From Inga oerstediana (Eukaryota > Streptophyta > Magnoliopsida > Fabales > Fabaceae): DNA of 64,000 nucleotides. The translations under genes were made by a program, and so were the position numbers. The stretch spans positions 28,947,892-29,011,891 of the forward strand of contig OY723404.1 of NCBI GenBank assembly GCA_963210345.1, written 5' to 3'. Below are positions 42,991-54,381 of this stretch, in pieces (positions within the stretch are counted from its first letter, which is position 1; each line of letters opens with the position of its first letter). The notes beneath the pieces were generated by a model. The model searched no databases, had not been told where the DNA came from, and was given only the letters and a program-made list of their open reading frames with translations.

Positions 42991-44270
42991 TTTCAAATTG
43001 GTTTAGTTCTCTATGTATTGCTATTACCCAATCATTGTCTGATAGGGTTTCATCAATATTATAAGGTTCAATCTTAGAAATAAAGGTACAAAAACTAACT
43101 TCATTGAAAATTTTATTCCTAATTTTGAGTCCTTCATTCACATCTCGTATGACTTGCTCTAAGGGATGACTTTTATTGTATTTCCAGGCTCTAGGTTGTC
43201 CTAGTGACCGATCTTCTTCCTTGGTTTGATTAACTTCTGGGATGAAAGATTTAGGATTAGGTTGACCATTCTCTTGATTTAACACAACTTCCTACTCATC
43301 GTCAATAGTTTTATTAGAGGACTCAAATTCATCGAATACAATATGAATTGATTCTTCAACAACACATGTTTGTTTATTGAGAACTCTGTATGCTTTGCTT
43401 TGGTTAGAATAGCCTAGGAATATTCCTTCATCAGTTTTAGAATCAAACTTTTCTAGATTATCTTTACCATTATTATGAATGAAACACTTACAACCGAAGA
43501 TATGTAGATGAGCAAGGTTTGGGTTCCTTCCTTTGTATAGTTTGTATGGTGTCTTTCCAAGTTTTTTTCTCATGTAAGCTCTATTTGAAATATAGCATGC
43601 TATGCTCATGGTATCAACCTAGAAAACTTGAGACACATTCTTTTCATTCAACATTACTCTAGCCATTTCAGTGAGTACTCTATTCTTTCGTTCCATGACT
43701 CCATTTTGTTGAGGTGTCCTTGAGTAGAGAAATTGTGATCAATACCATTAGTATCACAATATTCCTTAAAGGCTTGTTTTCAAATTCTCCACTATGATCT
43801 GTCATGATACCTATAATGGACATACCTTTCTCATTTTGTGCTTTCTTGGCAAAAACAATAAATTCTCCAAAGGTTTCATCCATCAATGATAGAAAAATAG
43901 TCCATGAAAATCTAGAGAAATCATCAACAATGACCAATGAATATAAGATGCCACCAAGACTTTTAATTCTTGCTTGTCCAACTAAATCCATTTGTAATAG
44001 TTGAAGTAGTCTGTTGGTTGTGATTTATTTTTCAATTTGAAAGATGATTTAATTTGTTTACCCTTTTGACATACGTCACAAACCAAATCATTTTTGAAAT
44101 TTACTTTGGGTAATCCAATCACAAAATCGTTTTTAAGTAACTTGCCTAGTTGAAGCATATTGGCATGAGCTAATCTCTTATGCCATAGCGAACTTTTATT
44201 GGTGTTACTTAGAAAATAGTTTTCAGAATCATTTTTATTGATATCAAGAGTATAACAGTTACCTTCCCTC
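42991..44270 (-). pseudogene. Sirevirus integrase (broken)
   Basis: Zinc-binding HKRLAHANM...CDVCQKG block (about 44050-44210), core with SLVIVDDFSRFSW and DHSGEFENK, then TPQQNGVMERKNR with the Glu. The open pieces 43292-43609 (IACYISNRAY, FLGYSNQSKAYRV) and 42929-43285 hold the C-terminal extension, which is long in copia. A frame change lies near 43700-43740. Confidence 0.9.
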
Positions 44271-44700
44271 CTTGCTCTAAGATATGCCTTGATATTCTTC
44301 TTATCTAATTGTAAGTCTTTCTTGTTTACAATTAGACGTTCCTCTGAGTCAAATATTACCTAGTTGCCTTTATCTGTACTTTGACTTACGCTCAGCAAAT
44401 TATGGCATAATCCTTCAACGTAATATACGTCTTTGACTTGTATGCCTTTATCATTTTTTATTTCACCAATTTCTACTATCTTTAGGGATTAATTTCCTCT
44501 AAATTTTACCTTTCCACCTTCTTTAGGTTGTATCATGGTAAAACTTTTGAAATCACCAGTCATATGTCTGAAGCATCCACTGTTTATGTACCACTTGTTG
44601 TTTTTGGATGCTTTAAGACATATCTGCAATAAAATATGATTAAGTCTTAGGTACCCACATCTTTTTGGGTCCTTTTGGGTTAGTACAGATTACTTTCTGA
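44271..44700 (-). pseudogene. Sirevirus protease region (broken)
   Basis: WYINSGCFRHMTGD (about 44560-44600) corresponds to the copia protease WYxDSGCSRHMTG; the catalytic Asp reads Asn. VYYVEGLCHNLLSVSQ follows. The region leads into the integrase zinc finger. Confidence 0.8.
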
Positions 44701-44790
44701 ATATGTGCACCTTTAGGTACCCATCTATAGGTTCCTATCTTTCCTTTTTTTATGTATACATGATGAAGTATAATGACCCTTTCTATTACA

Positions 44791-46255
44791 TTAATTGCAA
44801 TATGCGAAAGCATTTGATGTACGTACAGAATGTTGAAAATAACTCAAGTTTATCTTACCTCCTTCTTTCTTTCTTCCTTTCCTTTTATCTAATTTTGGAT
44901 CATATCCAATACTAGATCGGTCATTTACAAATTGTTGAGCTTTTAAAATTATATTTAACATCTCACTTCCTTTGGTGAATTTTTCAAGACTTCTTATGAG
45001 ATCAGTATTTTTCTCTTTCAAAGAAGAACAGTTTTCACAATCTTTTTCTAAAAAATCTGAGTTTTTCTTCAAGATTTTTGTTTTTCTTTTTGAAAATAAC
45101 TAATTATTTAACTATATTGATGAATTCAGAATGTAAAGCATTATATTTAGAAAGTAAATCATCATATGTAGGATCAGAATCAGTTACCTCTTCTTCTTCT
45201 AACTCTTCTTCTGCTACCAAACATATATTAGCTATTTATTCATCATTGCTCTCTTCATCTGATGAACTGTCTCCCCATATGGCAGATACAAAGGCTTTCT
45301 TCTTATTATAGAACTTGCATTTTCTCTTTTCTTTACTTTTCTGAGCCAGTTCTTGACATTCTGATTTGATATGTCCTGGCTTTCCACATCCATAACAGAT
45401 GATGTGTTCTTTAATGCTTGTTCCTCCTTTCTAAAAGTTTTTGAATCCTTAGGCTTTCTTGTAAATTTTTTTGAATCGTTTGATTATCAGACCTATTTCT
45501 TCATCATTGAAATCTTCATCATCTTCTTGGGTTTCTTCTTTTGCTTTTAGCACAAGACTTTTCTTCTTCTTTTCTCCAATATCTTCTAGTTCTTATTTGA
45601 ACTTTAATTTCCTTTCATATTCAGAGAGACTTCTGAATAGAGACGCAACTGATCACATTGATTCGCCTTTTACTTCCTCTGTCACAGTGACTTTGACCTC
45701 CCATTCTTTTGAAAGTATGATCAGTATCTTTCTTACTTGGGTATGTTGATCATAGACTTTCCCAAGTACTGTAAGTTGATTAACAAGATAAGAATATCTA
45801 AGTTCAAATTCAACTATTGACTCACCTGATTTCATTCGAAGTAAATCAAATTCAGTAACTAGAGTATTGATCTGGTTTTCTTTTATTCCCGAAGTTCCTT
45901 CATGAGCTATTTCCAGAGCTTCCCATATTTCTTTAGCCTTTGAAAGTGTACAGATCCTGAAGTACTCATTTTGACTCAAGGCACTTTGAATTATTAGAAT
46001 TGCCTTATTGTTGAGTGTGATGAGTTTCTTGTCATTCTCATCATATTCTGCTGGTATCTTAGGAATTTTCTATGAATCTACAATTTTCTTAGGCTTATAG
46101 TTTCTACTCTCAATTACATCCCATAGTCTATATTCTATAGCCATTATGAATACTCTAAACTTGGCTTTCCAGAAAGAGAACTGTTCACCACTAAAACCCA
46201 GTGGTCTAGTAATAAAGGCTCCGTCAGGAAGAATTCCTGCACCCATGCTTGCCAT
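44791..46255 (-). pseudogene. gag: Sirevirus gag (broken)
   Basis: Starts MASMGAGILPDGAF, with the conserved RPLGFSGEQFSFWKAKFRVF block, then a stop. The open piece 45653-45979 (AKEIWEALEIAHEGT, NQLTVLGKVYD) is the gag core. An acidic linker and an intact CCHC knuckle CYGCGKPGHIKSEC (about 45360-45400) follow, then a Lys/Glu-rich coiled-coil-like tail to 44791. Typical Sirevirus Gag with an extended C-terminus. Confidence 0.9.
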
Positions 46256-46293
46256 TGGATCCTTCTTAGGTTGTTATACCTAAACAAGATGAC

Positions 46294-46309
46294 CTACACT
46301 CTGATACCA
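46294..46309 (-). other. Primer binding site of the Sirevirus
   Basis: Minus-strand TGGTATCAGAGTGTAG, two bases from the LTR, matching initiator tRNA-Met. Confidence 0.85.
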
Positions 46310-46311
46310 AA

Positions 46312-46560
46312 TGTTAGTACAAGCATTTCACTCAAGAGGGGGTGAATTGAGTGATACTAGAAAATTTGTTGTGTATATAAAAATTGACTAGAAATTTAAA
46401 GTAGTTAAGAGCTAGGAGAAATATCACCGAAGTATATACCAGGAGTTATAATGGTTGGGCCACAACCACTTTGACCTGCGTCTAGTCCTCAGAGCTTCTC
46501 TAAGAATTTTACTATATCTTCCAAGATTCAGTGGGTTATTGGCACCTCAGTACACAATAA
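46312..46560 (-). repeat. Sirevirus 5' LTR remnant (inner 249 bp only)
   Basis: Matches 33216-33475 from TGTTAG to CACCTCAGTACACA, then stops abruptly. The following bases belong to the Tat-type element, so the outer 1.4 kb or more of the LTR was lost in a deletion or recombination joining the two. Confidence 0.85.
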
Positions 46561-47160
46561 AATACTTGCGATCTTCTAGTCTCAATCAGCATTGGCTAAA
46601 CTTGGACCCTACAATTGAGTTGGATCATAGTTGCTAAAGTAGCTAAAGCGTCAGCGAAGCGATTCTTTTCTCTGGCCATATGATGGAAACGGATTACTTC
46701 AAAATTTTTGATCAACTTTATCAAATACTCTTGATAAGGGATCAACTTTGGGTCTTTGGTACGCCATTCACCAGTCACTTAATAAATTATAAGAGCTGAG
46801 TCACCATAGACTTTTAGGTTTTTTATTCTAAGATATATGGCAGCTTGGATATCATTAATACAAGCTTTATATTCTTGGAGATCATTAATACAAGCTTCAT
46901 ATTCTGTCATGTTATTTGTGTAATCAAACCCTAGCTTTATAGCAATCAGAAATTGCTTTCTGTCTGGGGATATGATTACTGCCCCAACACCATTACCATG
47001 TATATTTGCTGCCCCATCAAAATACATCTCCCACTCCTTCGATTTGCTTTCGTCAATTGGATCCTCTGCAGCACATATGTCTTTATCTGGGAATTTAAAA
47101 TCAAGTGGATGTCGTTCATCTATAGGGTTTTCCGCTAAGTGATCGGCTATCATACCACCC
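46561..47160 (-). pseudogene. Tat-type second RNase H (aRNH), 3' end of surviving pol
   Basis: Open piece 46779-47153: WEMYFDGAANIHGNGVGAVI (first Asp in YFDGA), TNNMTEYEAC (Glu) and VYGDSALII (Asp), the catalytic triad order of the extra RNase H of Tat elements. A 30-bp tandem duplication inserts a second YKACIND-like copy right after TEYEACIND. After a stop, 46596-46778 continues with WRTKDPKL and FADALATLATM. It ends at the Sirevirus junction. Confidence 0.88.
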
Positions 47161-48330
47161 TTAACGGAGTTTTTAGTGACGTATCTTATATCATATTCAG
47201 ATAATATTACCTACTACTTAAAGACTCTTCCAGCTATATGCGGGCTTTCAAAGATGTACTTGAGTTGGTCCACTCTATAAATTAACCAAGTGGTGTAATA
47301 AAGCATGTGTTGCCTTAATCTCCTTGTAGCCCAGACTAAACAAGTTCACTCGATCATCTAGTAAAGTGACTCATGGTCATTAAACTTCTTGCTCAAGTAA
47401 TAGATAGTTTGTTCTTTTCGCTTAGATGCATCGTGTTGCCCCAACATAGCTCCCATGGAGTTAAGTCGTATTGTCAAATATAAAAATAAAGGTAGTCTCA
47501 GTGTAAGACGAACCAAAATTGGGGGACTTAGCAAATAATCCTTGATTCTATCAAATGCTTGCTGTCAATCTTCATCCTACTTCTTTATGCAGTTCTTCTT
47601 CAAAAGCTTGAATATCAGCTCACAAGTTGCAGTCAGGTTGGCAATAAATCATGCAATGTAATTCAACAACCCTAAAAAGCTTTGAACTTCTTTTTCTATT
47701 TGAGGAGGGGGCATTTCCTATATTACTTTTACTTTGTCAGGATCTACTGTAATCGCTTTTTGACTTACAATAAACCCTAACAATTTACCAGATAAAGCCC
47801 CAAAGAGGAACTTGTTAGGATTTAGTCGTAACTTGTACTTGCAAAGCCTTTCAAACAGCTTCCTTAGCATCACAACATGGCTTTCTCCCTTAGAAGATTT
47901 AGCTACCATATCATCCATGTATACTTCAACTTCTTTATGCATCATATCATTGAAAAGTGCCACTATGGCACATTGATAAGTTGCCCCTACATTCTTTAGC
48001 CCAATTGGCATGACACAATAATAATAAGTTCCCCATTGCATAATAAATATCATTTTTTCTTTATCCTCTTCATCCATAGTGATTTGGTTATACCCTGAGT
48101 ACCCATCCATGAATGATTACCTATAGCTATGGGCCGTATTAGAAACTAGGACATCAATATGAGGCAATGGAAAATCACCTTTTGGGCTAACTTTGTTCAA
48201 ATCTTGATAATCAACACATATTCAAATTCTGTCATCCTTCTTTGGGGAAAGAACAACATTTGCTATCCATTGTGGGTATTTAGCTACTTCTAGGAGACTA
48301 ACTTCTAATTGCTTCATCACCTCATCTTGA
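47161..48330 (-). pseudogene. Tat-type reverse transcriptase and first RNase H (broken)
   Basis: Open piece 47718-48110: MDGYSGYNQITM, YYYCVMPIGLKNVGATYQ, the catalytic VEVYMDDMVAKS box (YMDD), and LRLNPNKFLFG, GKLLGFIVS. The preceding block with CIDYxDLN-like remnants and the following connection/RNase H part (47161-47700, LNYIA, AYYTTWLI, YLS-like) are readable only across stops. Confidence 0.9.
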
Positions 48331-50560
48331 ACCACTAAGGACATATCGAGAGTAAGCCTCCTTAATTTCTGCTTTGTAGCCTTAGTATCTGGGAATAAGG
48401 GAATCTTGTGAGAGGCAATCCTTTAATCAAGGCCTGGCATGTTTTGATAGGACCATGCCAACACATCAATGAATTCTTTGAAGAGTTCAACTATTTGCTC
48501 TCTTTCCGGGTTATCTACTATCTTTAGTTCTCTCTTTTCTTCCTCTGTGCCCATATTTATTACTTCAATTACATCTTCATGTGGGCACATTCTATTGTAT
48601 ACTTGAATGATCCCATCATCATCACACCCATAATCATGCATATCAATGGCAACAAGCGAATCATCATTCAGGGACTCAGAAACCTCTACGTTGGACTGGA
48701 ATTCCAAGGAAATCAATTTCCTAGAGAGTGAAAATGAACAATGAATGAATAGAAGGAAAAAAAGGAAGAATAGATATAAATAAGTGAATTTTATTCGCAT
48801 ATCATTCATTATTCATGGTTCATATAAGAGCTTGCCTAAAGGCACATACAAAACATAAAAGGACAAATTTTAGCTAGGCATGTTACTCTAAAAGAATAGA
48901 ATTGAAGGTGTCCTTAAACTCCTAATTTTCTAGAGCTCTTTCAGAATCATCAGCTAAAATCTACATGGAGGTCCTTTCACCTATTATTGAAACCGTTGCA
49001 ACAGCCAGCTTGTTTAGCACTTCAGAGGACATCAGGAATGTATTCTGTATGTGAGGGATTTCAAAATTCTCATCCTCCCTTCTTATCTTCAAGCTTTCTT
49101 GCTCTTTCAACTGTGTTTCCAATGGTAGCTTGTATCCCAACCCTTGGTGGTTGTGATTCTCTTACAGATTTATAGGGGATTCGATGCCTTGGAGGTGCGT
49201 GCCTAATCCTCTACCATACTTAAATGCATTTTTCTCCATTATCTTGGTTGCTATAGAGTTGACATTTTTATATCCCTTGAGTCCTTCAACTTCAAAGCCT
49301 TAGAAAACCATTCCTTCCTTATGCTCAGCCGCCTCAATGTATGGAAGAGAACTTGGCTTGCTTACCATGATTTCTTCTTTGCCCTTGATTATTACTATCA
49401 ACAAATTTTACCTTCTGGTGTAAGGTAGAAGGTACTGCCTAGCTGATGTATCCATGGTCTCCTTAACAACATAGAGTAGGATGGGTCAATGTTCATAAGC
49501 TGAAAGTTTACTGTGAATGAAGTTGGTCCCATTTGCAAAGGCAAACAGACCGTTCCCTCCATCGCCTCTCCGAGTACCATTAAACCCTCTAACCACCATA
49601 TTACTCTTTTCAACCTCTGATGGCTCTACTGACAATTGCTTAAATGTGGATAGTGGTAAAACATTTAACATTGATCCTCCTTCTATCAACACTTTGGCCA
49701 AAATGAACCCTTTGCACTTCAGGAAAGTGTAGAGGGCTTTATACTGATCAACGGCTGATTAAACAACTTCTTCTCCTAAAAATGAGATAGTAAAAAATGA
49801 CCTCGCCAGAACCATAATGCTTGCTACCTTCTCTGGGGTCATACTGGATTGCACATATGCTTTATCTAAGGCCTTTTGTAACGCATGACAATACGGTTTA
49901 GAACTCAAGATCAAAGAGAGAATTGAGATCTTGGCTAAAGTTTTATTCAATTGGTCTACTATGCTATATTCACTTTGCTTCATGATTTGAATGAGTTATT
50001 CATCTTTATTTTCCATGTCTTTTAGACCAGAACTTGATGGAATATCAACATTGCCTTGTTTTCCCTTCTTTGACGATCCAACATTTTACGGTAGATAAAC
50101 TTTCCCGCTTCATGTTACTCCTATTGGGCAAACCATTGTTTCGTTGCTCACCTCGGCTTCCATTACTTGCCCTGAGGGATTCTCAACAATACCTTTATAC
50201 CTCCATGGTACGGCGCGATTACTCTGATATGGAAAAGGGGTCGATACCTTAATGGTCACTGAAGGCTGTTGCAGTGGTATCAAGATAGTGATAGAAACAA
50301 TATTAGAATTTCTTTTTCATATAGTTCCTTAAAGACAAGCTTGACATGTCTTTTTTCCACCATGCCTACTTCTTTCTCCTCTCGAGGTGTATAACCTTCT
50401 ACCTTTAAACAAGCATATATATTTTCTCCGTTTAGTAGAGGATCATTAGAGAACTCAATTTCATCAACAACATTTACGTGATTTTCATGGCTTGGAAAAG
50501 GAATGGCGATGATAGCAGAGTTGTCGTTCCTATTCAATTGAATGTGATTAGAATCAATTA
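48331..50560 (-). pseudogene. Tat-type protease and linker regions (broken)
   Basis: Pieces 49486-49701 and 49398-49613 carry MLNVLPLSTFKQL, MVVRGFNGTRR and MNIDPSYSMLLRRPWIHQLG, the Tat protease blocks. The catalytic Asp of the usual VDNGS motif reads Glu (LIEGGSM). Upstream 49759-49983 has QLNKTLAKISILSLILSS, a conserved linker. Downstream 48423-48809 has NMGTEEEKRELKIVDN and FIDVLAWSYQNMPGLD, the stretch that joins protease to RT. Piece 50280-50537 lies between gag and the linker. Confidence 0.8.
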
Positions 50561-53406
50561 AGTCTAATACATTCCTCTTAAATGTTGAAAAATTCCTCTA
50601 TTGAGTATCCTGAGGTGTCCATATGGTATTCACATTAGGCATTAGAGTCATACCAAGCGGGGTACGACGGTTGAAGCTATTTGTAAGTAAGTGGCTCTAG
50701 TAGTTGAGATTGCAAAAGTTGGAAATATAGTTTAGTATTTATCATGCCAAAATCTGGCCATTAGTGATTATCTCGTTGCTGTCAATTCCTTCATCCTCTA
50801 ACTTGACCTTGCCTATTTTATGTCGAATCATTTTTTATCGATCGAAACCCATCATTACCACCTTTATGTATTGCTTAGGACTGTCTAGTGGTTTGGATGA
50901 AGCTAATATCGCCTTCCTTCTTCTTTCTGTTGTTCCTCTTTTTGATGCTGCTCTCACTTTAAAGAATCCTACTGGCACGTATGTCAGCGTCGATTTGCTC
51001 ACCAATCTCAATCAAACTAGAAAAATCGGTGATGTATGTCCCAACCATGTATTTGTAGTAAGGTTCTTGTAAAGTACGGATGAAATAATAACTCAGCTCA
51101 GATGGTATAAAAAGGGGTTGAACTTGTGGTACGACCATCCTCTATATTTGGGCATAATCTTTGAAAGCTTTAGTGGCTTTCTTACTCATTGACTTCAGTT
51201 GTTCCCTGGTGGGGGTAGAGTCAAGACTGAACCTGTATTGTTTCATAAATACATCAGTCAAATCTCTCCATTTCTTGATCTTTCTCTGATCAAGTTGCAT
51301 GTACCATTCCAGTGCTGGCCTTTTTCAAGCTCTCATAGAACAAGAGTAGAACAAAGTTTTTATCTTGTGACTATACAAGCATCTAGGTGCAATATGTAAT
51401 AACCCGAATTTTAAGACTTGAGCTTAGAGAATAAGCCTGAGATTAGTGGATTGCTAAGCCCCGGTTTAGCAAGATCCCAAATTGTGATTAGGGGTTAATG
51501 ACTACAAAAGTGGACGTGGTTAGTGATTAATGAACCCTTTTAGAGAATATAAAGTGGATTGTAGTCGCTTGTGTTATGAGCAACGCCAAAACCTTGTATT
51601 TGAGTTCAATTGTGGATTAACATCCAAATTGACTTAGAATAGAGGGAAGAATTGAATGGGGTATTGTGATGGAAATGGTGTCATGTTGTGGTATTTAATC
51701 ATTGGAATTGATTTAAATTGGGTTGGACACATTGGTTGCAAAACTGGAAATGCTGTCCAGTGTGAATTCTGTCGGGGCAGTCTTCTCGTGTGGACGTTTT
51801 TACTAGGCAAATGATCTCAGAAAATTATGAAAATTTCCAAAGTTCACATCCCACGCTTCAAAATGGAGATATAATTTGTGCCATTTCATGTTAGGAACTA
51901 AGAGATATGACTGTCCAAAGTTTGAGGTGGAAAATGGACTCTGTTTTGGGGCAGTGATAAAATTTGTGTAATTCTGGAATTGTGTGGTGATTTCTAGTAT
52001 TGGTAAATATTTTTCCTATAAAGAGGACTTAAATACCTTTCATTTGGCTTTAGAATCACCACATTTCGATTTTTCTAGAATTAGTTATGATTTTGCAAAG
52101 TTTGGGTAGAAATCTGCCAAAAATCCGAAAATTGAGAATTATGACATCATCATGTTACATTGATGACATAAGCATGGGATATGTTATTAAACGGTTTTTT
52201 CCTTCTTCCTCCTCATTTCCGACGCTGAGAACAGCTGAAATAGAGAGAGAGAGAGAGAGAGAGTATATGGGATCTTTAGAGAGAGAAAGAGGAAGAAATC
52301 TCGTAAGGTAAGCCCATTTCTCCGAGATCTAGCTTCTAATGCGTATAACCTTGTTCCTAAGCTTCTCTTCTATGTTATTTAAGGTGTTTGAGAAGAAAAT
52401 TTAGTGTTCAAGAGGCTAGGGTTTTCATCCAAGTCAAGGAGAAGCTATTAGGAGCTTGAGGTAACTTCCAAACTTTCGTATATTGCTTATTCTGGCTGTT
52501 GTGGGTAATTTAATCAGTGAAATTTCTCCGGATTGCCATTAGTTTTAAAGTTTGGAAATGACATGGCCTAGGGGTTATGCTGCCCAAATTGGGTCTTAAT
52601 ATTAGTTGTAACCTAATGTAATGGTTAATAAAGTGGTTAGGAGTATAAAGAAACACGTTTACGGAGCCGAAACCGAAAAACCCCAATTTTCCCCGGAGTA
52701 CTTGTATATTTTGGTTATGGCTATAAATGGGTCTTAGAGTTGGATTTTCAATGGTTTGATGGTTCCATTGAGTTCAGGAGCAAAAATTAGGTAGGGTTAC
52801 AGTTGGTCACTTTTTCGGAACAGGCCAAAAAAGCATAATTACGAAAACGCCCCTGAAACCCTTAAAGTGGGGCTGCTAAGGGTAAATTTGTAAATTGACA
52901 TTGAATTTGATAATTCCAAGTCCGGAAATGGATTCCTTGGGTGAAAATATGTCAGAATAGCCCATGTCAAAATTTCAAGAAAAGTACAGCTGGACCGGGT
53001 ACGGCGGGGCCGGGCCAGGTCCCCGGGGGTATTTTAGTATATTTTCAATATAGCCTCATATAACCCCCAAAAACACTATGGAAGTGTCTAAATAGTACAT
53101 TTGACATTGTAGGATCGAATGTGAAGCCCCGAGTTGCTGGCACGTAAATCGAGGAGAAAAGACTGGAGGTAGGGAACTTATCTCTCCTGCATGCTCTGAT
53201 AACTGTATTAATGTGTTGATGTATGTTATTGCTTTGCTTGATTATGTGGAACATGTATGAATGATTTAAAGCTATGTTTCAATATATGCTATGGCCATAT
53301 GAGTATCGTTCGAATCATTGAGCTTATAGATTCGTCATTGTATGTGATGCAAGCATGTCATGCATTAAACACTTATCTTGCCTGCATATTGATAATGTTT
53401 CCCTAC

Positions 53407-53426
53407 TGAGATTCTCTCAAATCTCA
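53407..53426 (+). promoter_or_regulatory. Hairpin TGAGATT/AATCTCA in copy E
   Basis: Counterpart of 25179-25198 with one pair lost (stem 7 bp), 18-22 bp before TTTAG|ACAGGG. Confidence 0.55.
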
Positions 53427-53646
53427 CCCTCCCCTACCAACAATTTAGACAGGGCAAGTGGCTCGTGCAGGGAGCGGCTAGGACTCCTTCGAGATGAGAG
53501 TTGGTAGTTGGTTATCAATGAGTTGTGAAGACTGTATATGATTCGGTTGAATATAGGGTTATAAATTTGAGATGAGATTGTGTAATCCCCATTTGAAGAA
53601 TTGTAATGGGCAATTGTGCCCCATGTATCTTTAGTGAAGGTATGTA

Positions 53647-53661
53647 CCCGGGATTGTCGGG
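53647..53661 (+). promoter_or_regulatory. Terminal-region hairpin CCCGG/TCGGG in copy E
   Basis: The intermediate state between copies B (A-T pair) and D (G-C pair): here a G-T pair closes the loop. Confidence 0.55.
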
Positions 53662-54381
53662 ATGATTATGTTGTGCACTCTGATATTTATATGAATGTGA
53701 TTTATCTTCACGTAGTAATTGTATTCAAAATGTGAATATGAGACCAAGTTAATTAGATTTCAAAAGGTATTTGTGAAAACCCTATCTCAAGGATGGGATT
53801 TTAAGTGAGTTTTGATTATTATTGGTCTTTATTTCACTTTAATCGCGTATTTCGGATATAATTACGAAGGGGGTTACACAATAAGCCTTAAGATGGTATA
53901 TCGGATTTCCAGTACTGTTGTAGTTATCGAAGTCCGGCATCTTGAATTTCTTGGGAATCGAGACATGTGGTACTAAGCATAAATCCTTTAGATCAAGTGA
54001 ACCCCAAGTATTTGGTCCTTGGAGGGCTTTTAGTTAGTCTTTTACTTCACCTAACTCTTCCTTCCATTCCTCCTTTTCAGCTAAAAGGGAGGGAATGTTA
54101 AAAGTGTATGTTGAATCTTCATCTATTTGCTCCTCCTTAGTGCTCAGAATTTGAGGATTCTATTTATTTTGGGGCTCTTTTTTTTCTTTTTCTCCATTTT
54201 CTGGTATACATATCTCAGCATTCTTCAATGGATTAGATGTTCCTGACTCTTTCTTATTGTTTTGGGCTTGAAGAGCTATAATTAAGGTGGAAATCATTTC
54301 TTTCAAGTCTGCCATTTGTGCTTCCATATGAGACATTTGATGATTCATATTAGATTCGGCTTCACTGGTATTGGCTGCCAT

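Larger units (their letters stand above)
33216..46560 (-). mobile_element. Sirevirus (Ty1/copia, SIRE/Maximus type) with env-like ORF, 5' LTR truncated
   Basis: On the minus strand: 5' LTR remnant, tRNA-Met PBS, gag with a CCHC knuckle, protease, integrase, RT, RNase H, a spacer, an env-like ORF, purine tracts and the 3' LTR. The LTR starts (minus) TGTTAGATCCCA and contains GATGATAAC, which is typical of this lineage. The extra ORF after pol is the hallmark of Sireviruses. The 3' LTR is split by a pararetrovirus copy and the 5' LTR stops after about 249 bp where Tat-element sequence begins. All ORFs are broken. No right-hand TSD exists because that end is gone; the left flank is AGGAG. Confidence 0.92.
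51395..53878 (+). mobile_element. Solo LTR (gypsy-type family, copy E), TSD CAATA, inside Tat gag
   Basis: TGTAATAACCCG to GGGGGTTACA, 2484 bp, perfect duplication CAATA at 51390-51394 and 53879-53883. Family landmarks: AGGTAAG (52306-52312), AGGTAAC (52459-52465), hairpins at 53407-53426 and 53647-53661, TTTAG|ACAGGG (53444-53454). It has a (GA)n run at 52237-52263. No clear 20/32-bp palindrome array; a GC-rich CCGGGTACGGCGGGGCCGGG-like patch (about 52995-53030) may be a remnant. Confidence 0.95.
50561..54381 (-). pseudogene. gag: Tat-type gag, split by a solo LTR
   Basis: N-terminal piece 54160-54381 (MAANTSEAESNMNHQMSHME, then QMADLKEMISTLI, coiled-coil-like). After a gap of broken frame, FKMPDFDNYNSTGNP leads to the insertion at 53884. 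The frame resumes at 51389 with ALEWYMQLDQRKIKKWRDLT, STPTREQLKSM, FKDYAQ and TLQEPYYKYMVG, the Retrotrans_gag core. Removing 51395-53878 and one CAATA copy restores continuity at the break. Confidence 0.8.

Noticed and set aside
52087..52311. 74-codon ORF ending in GA-repeat-encoded residues
   Set aside because: Spans a (GA)n microsatellite and LTR leader of copy E; no conservation in other copies.
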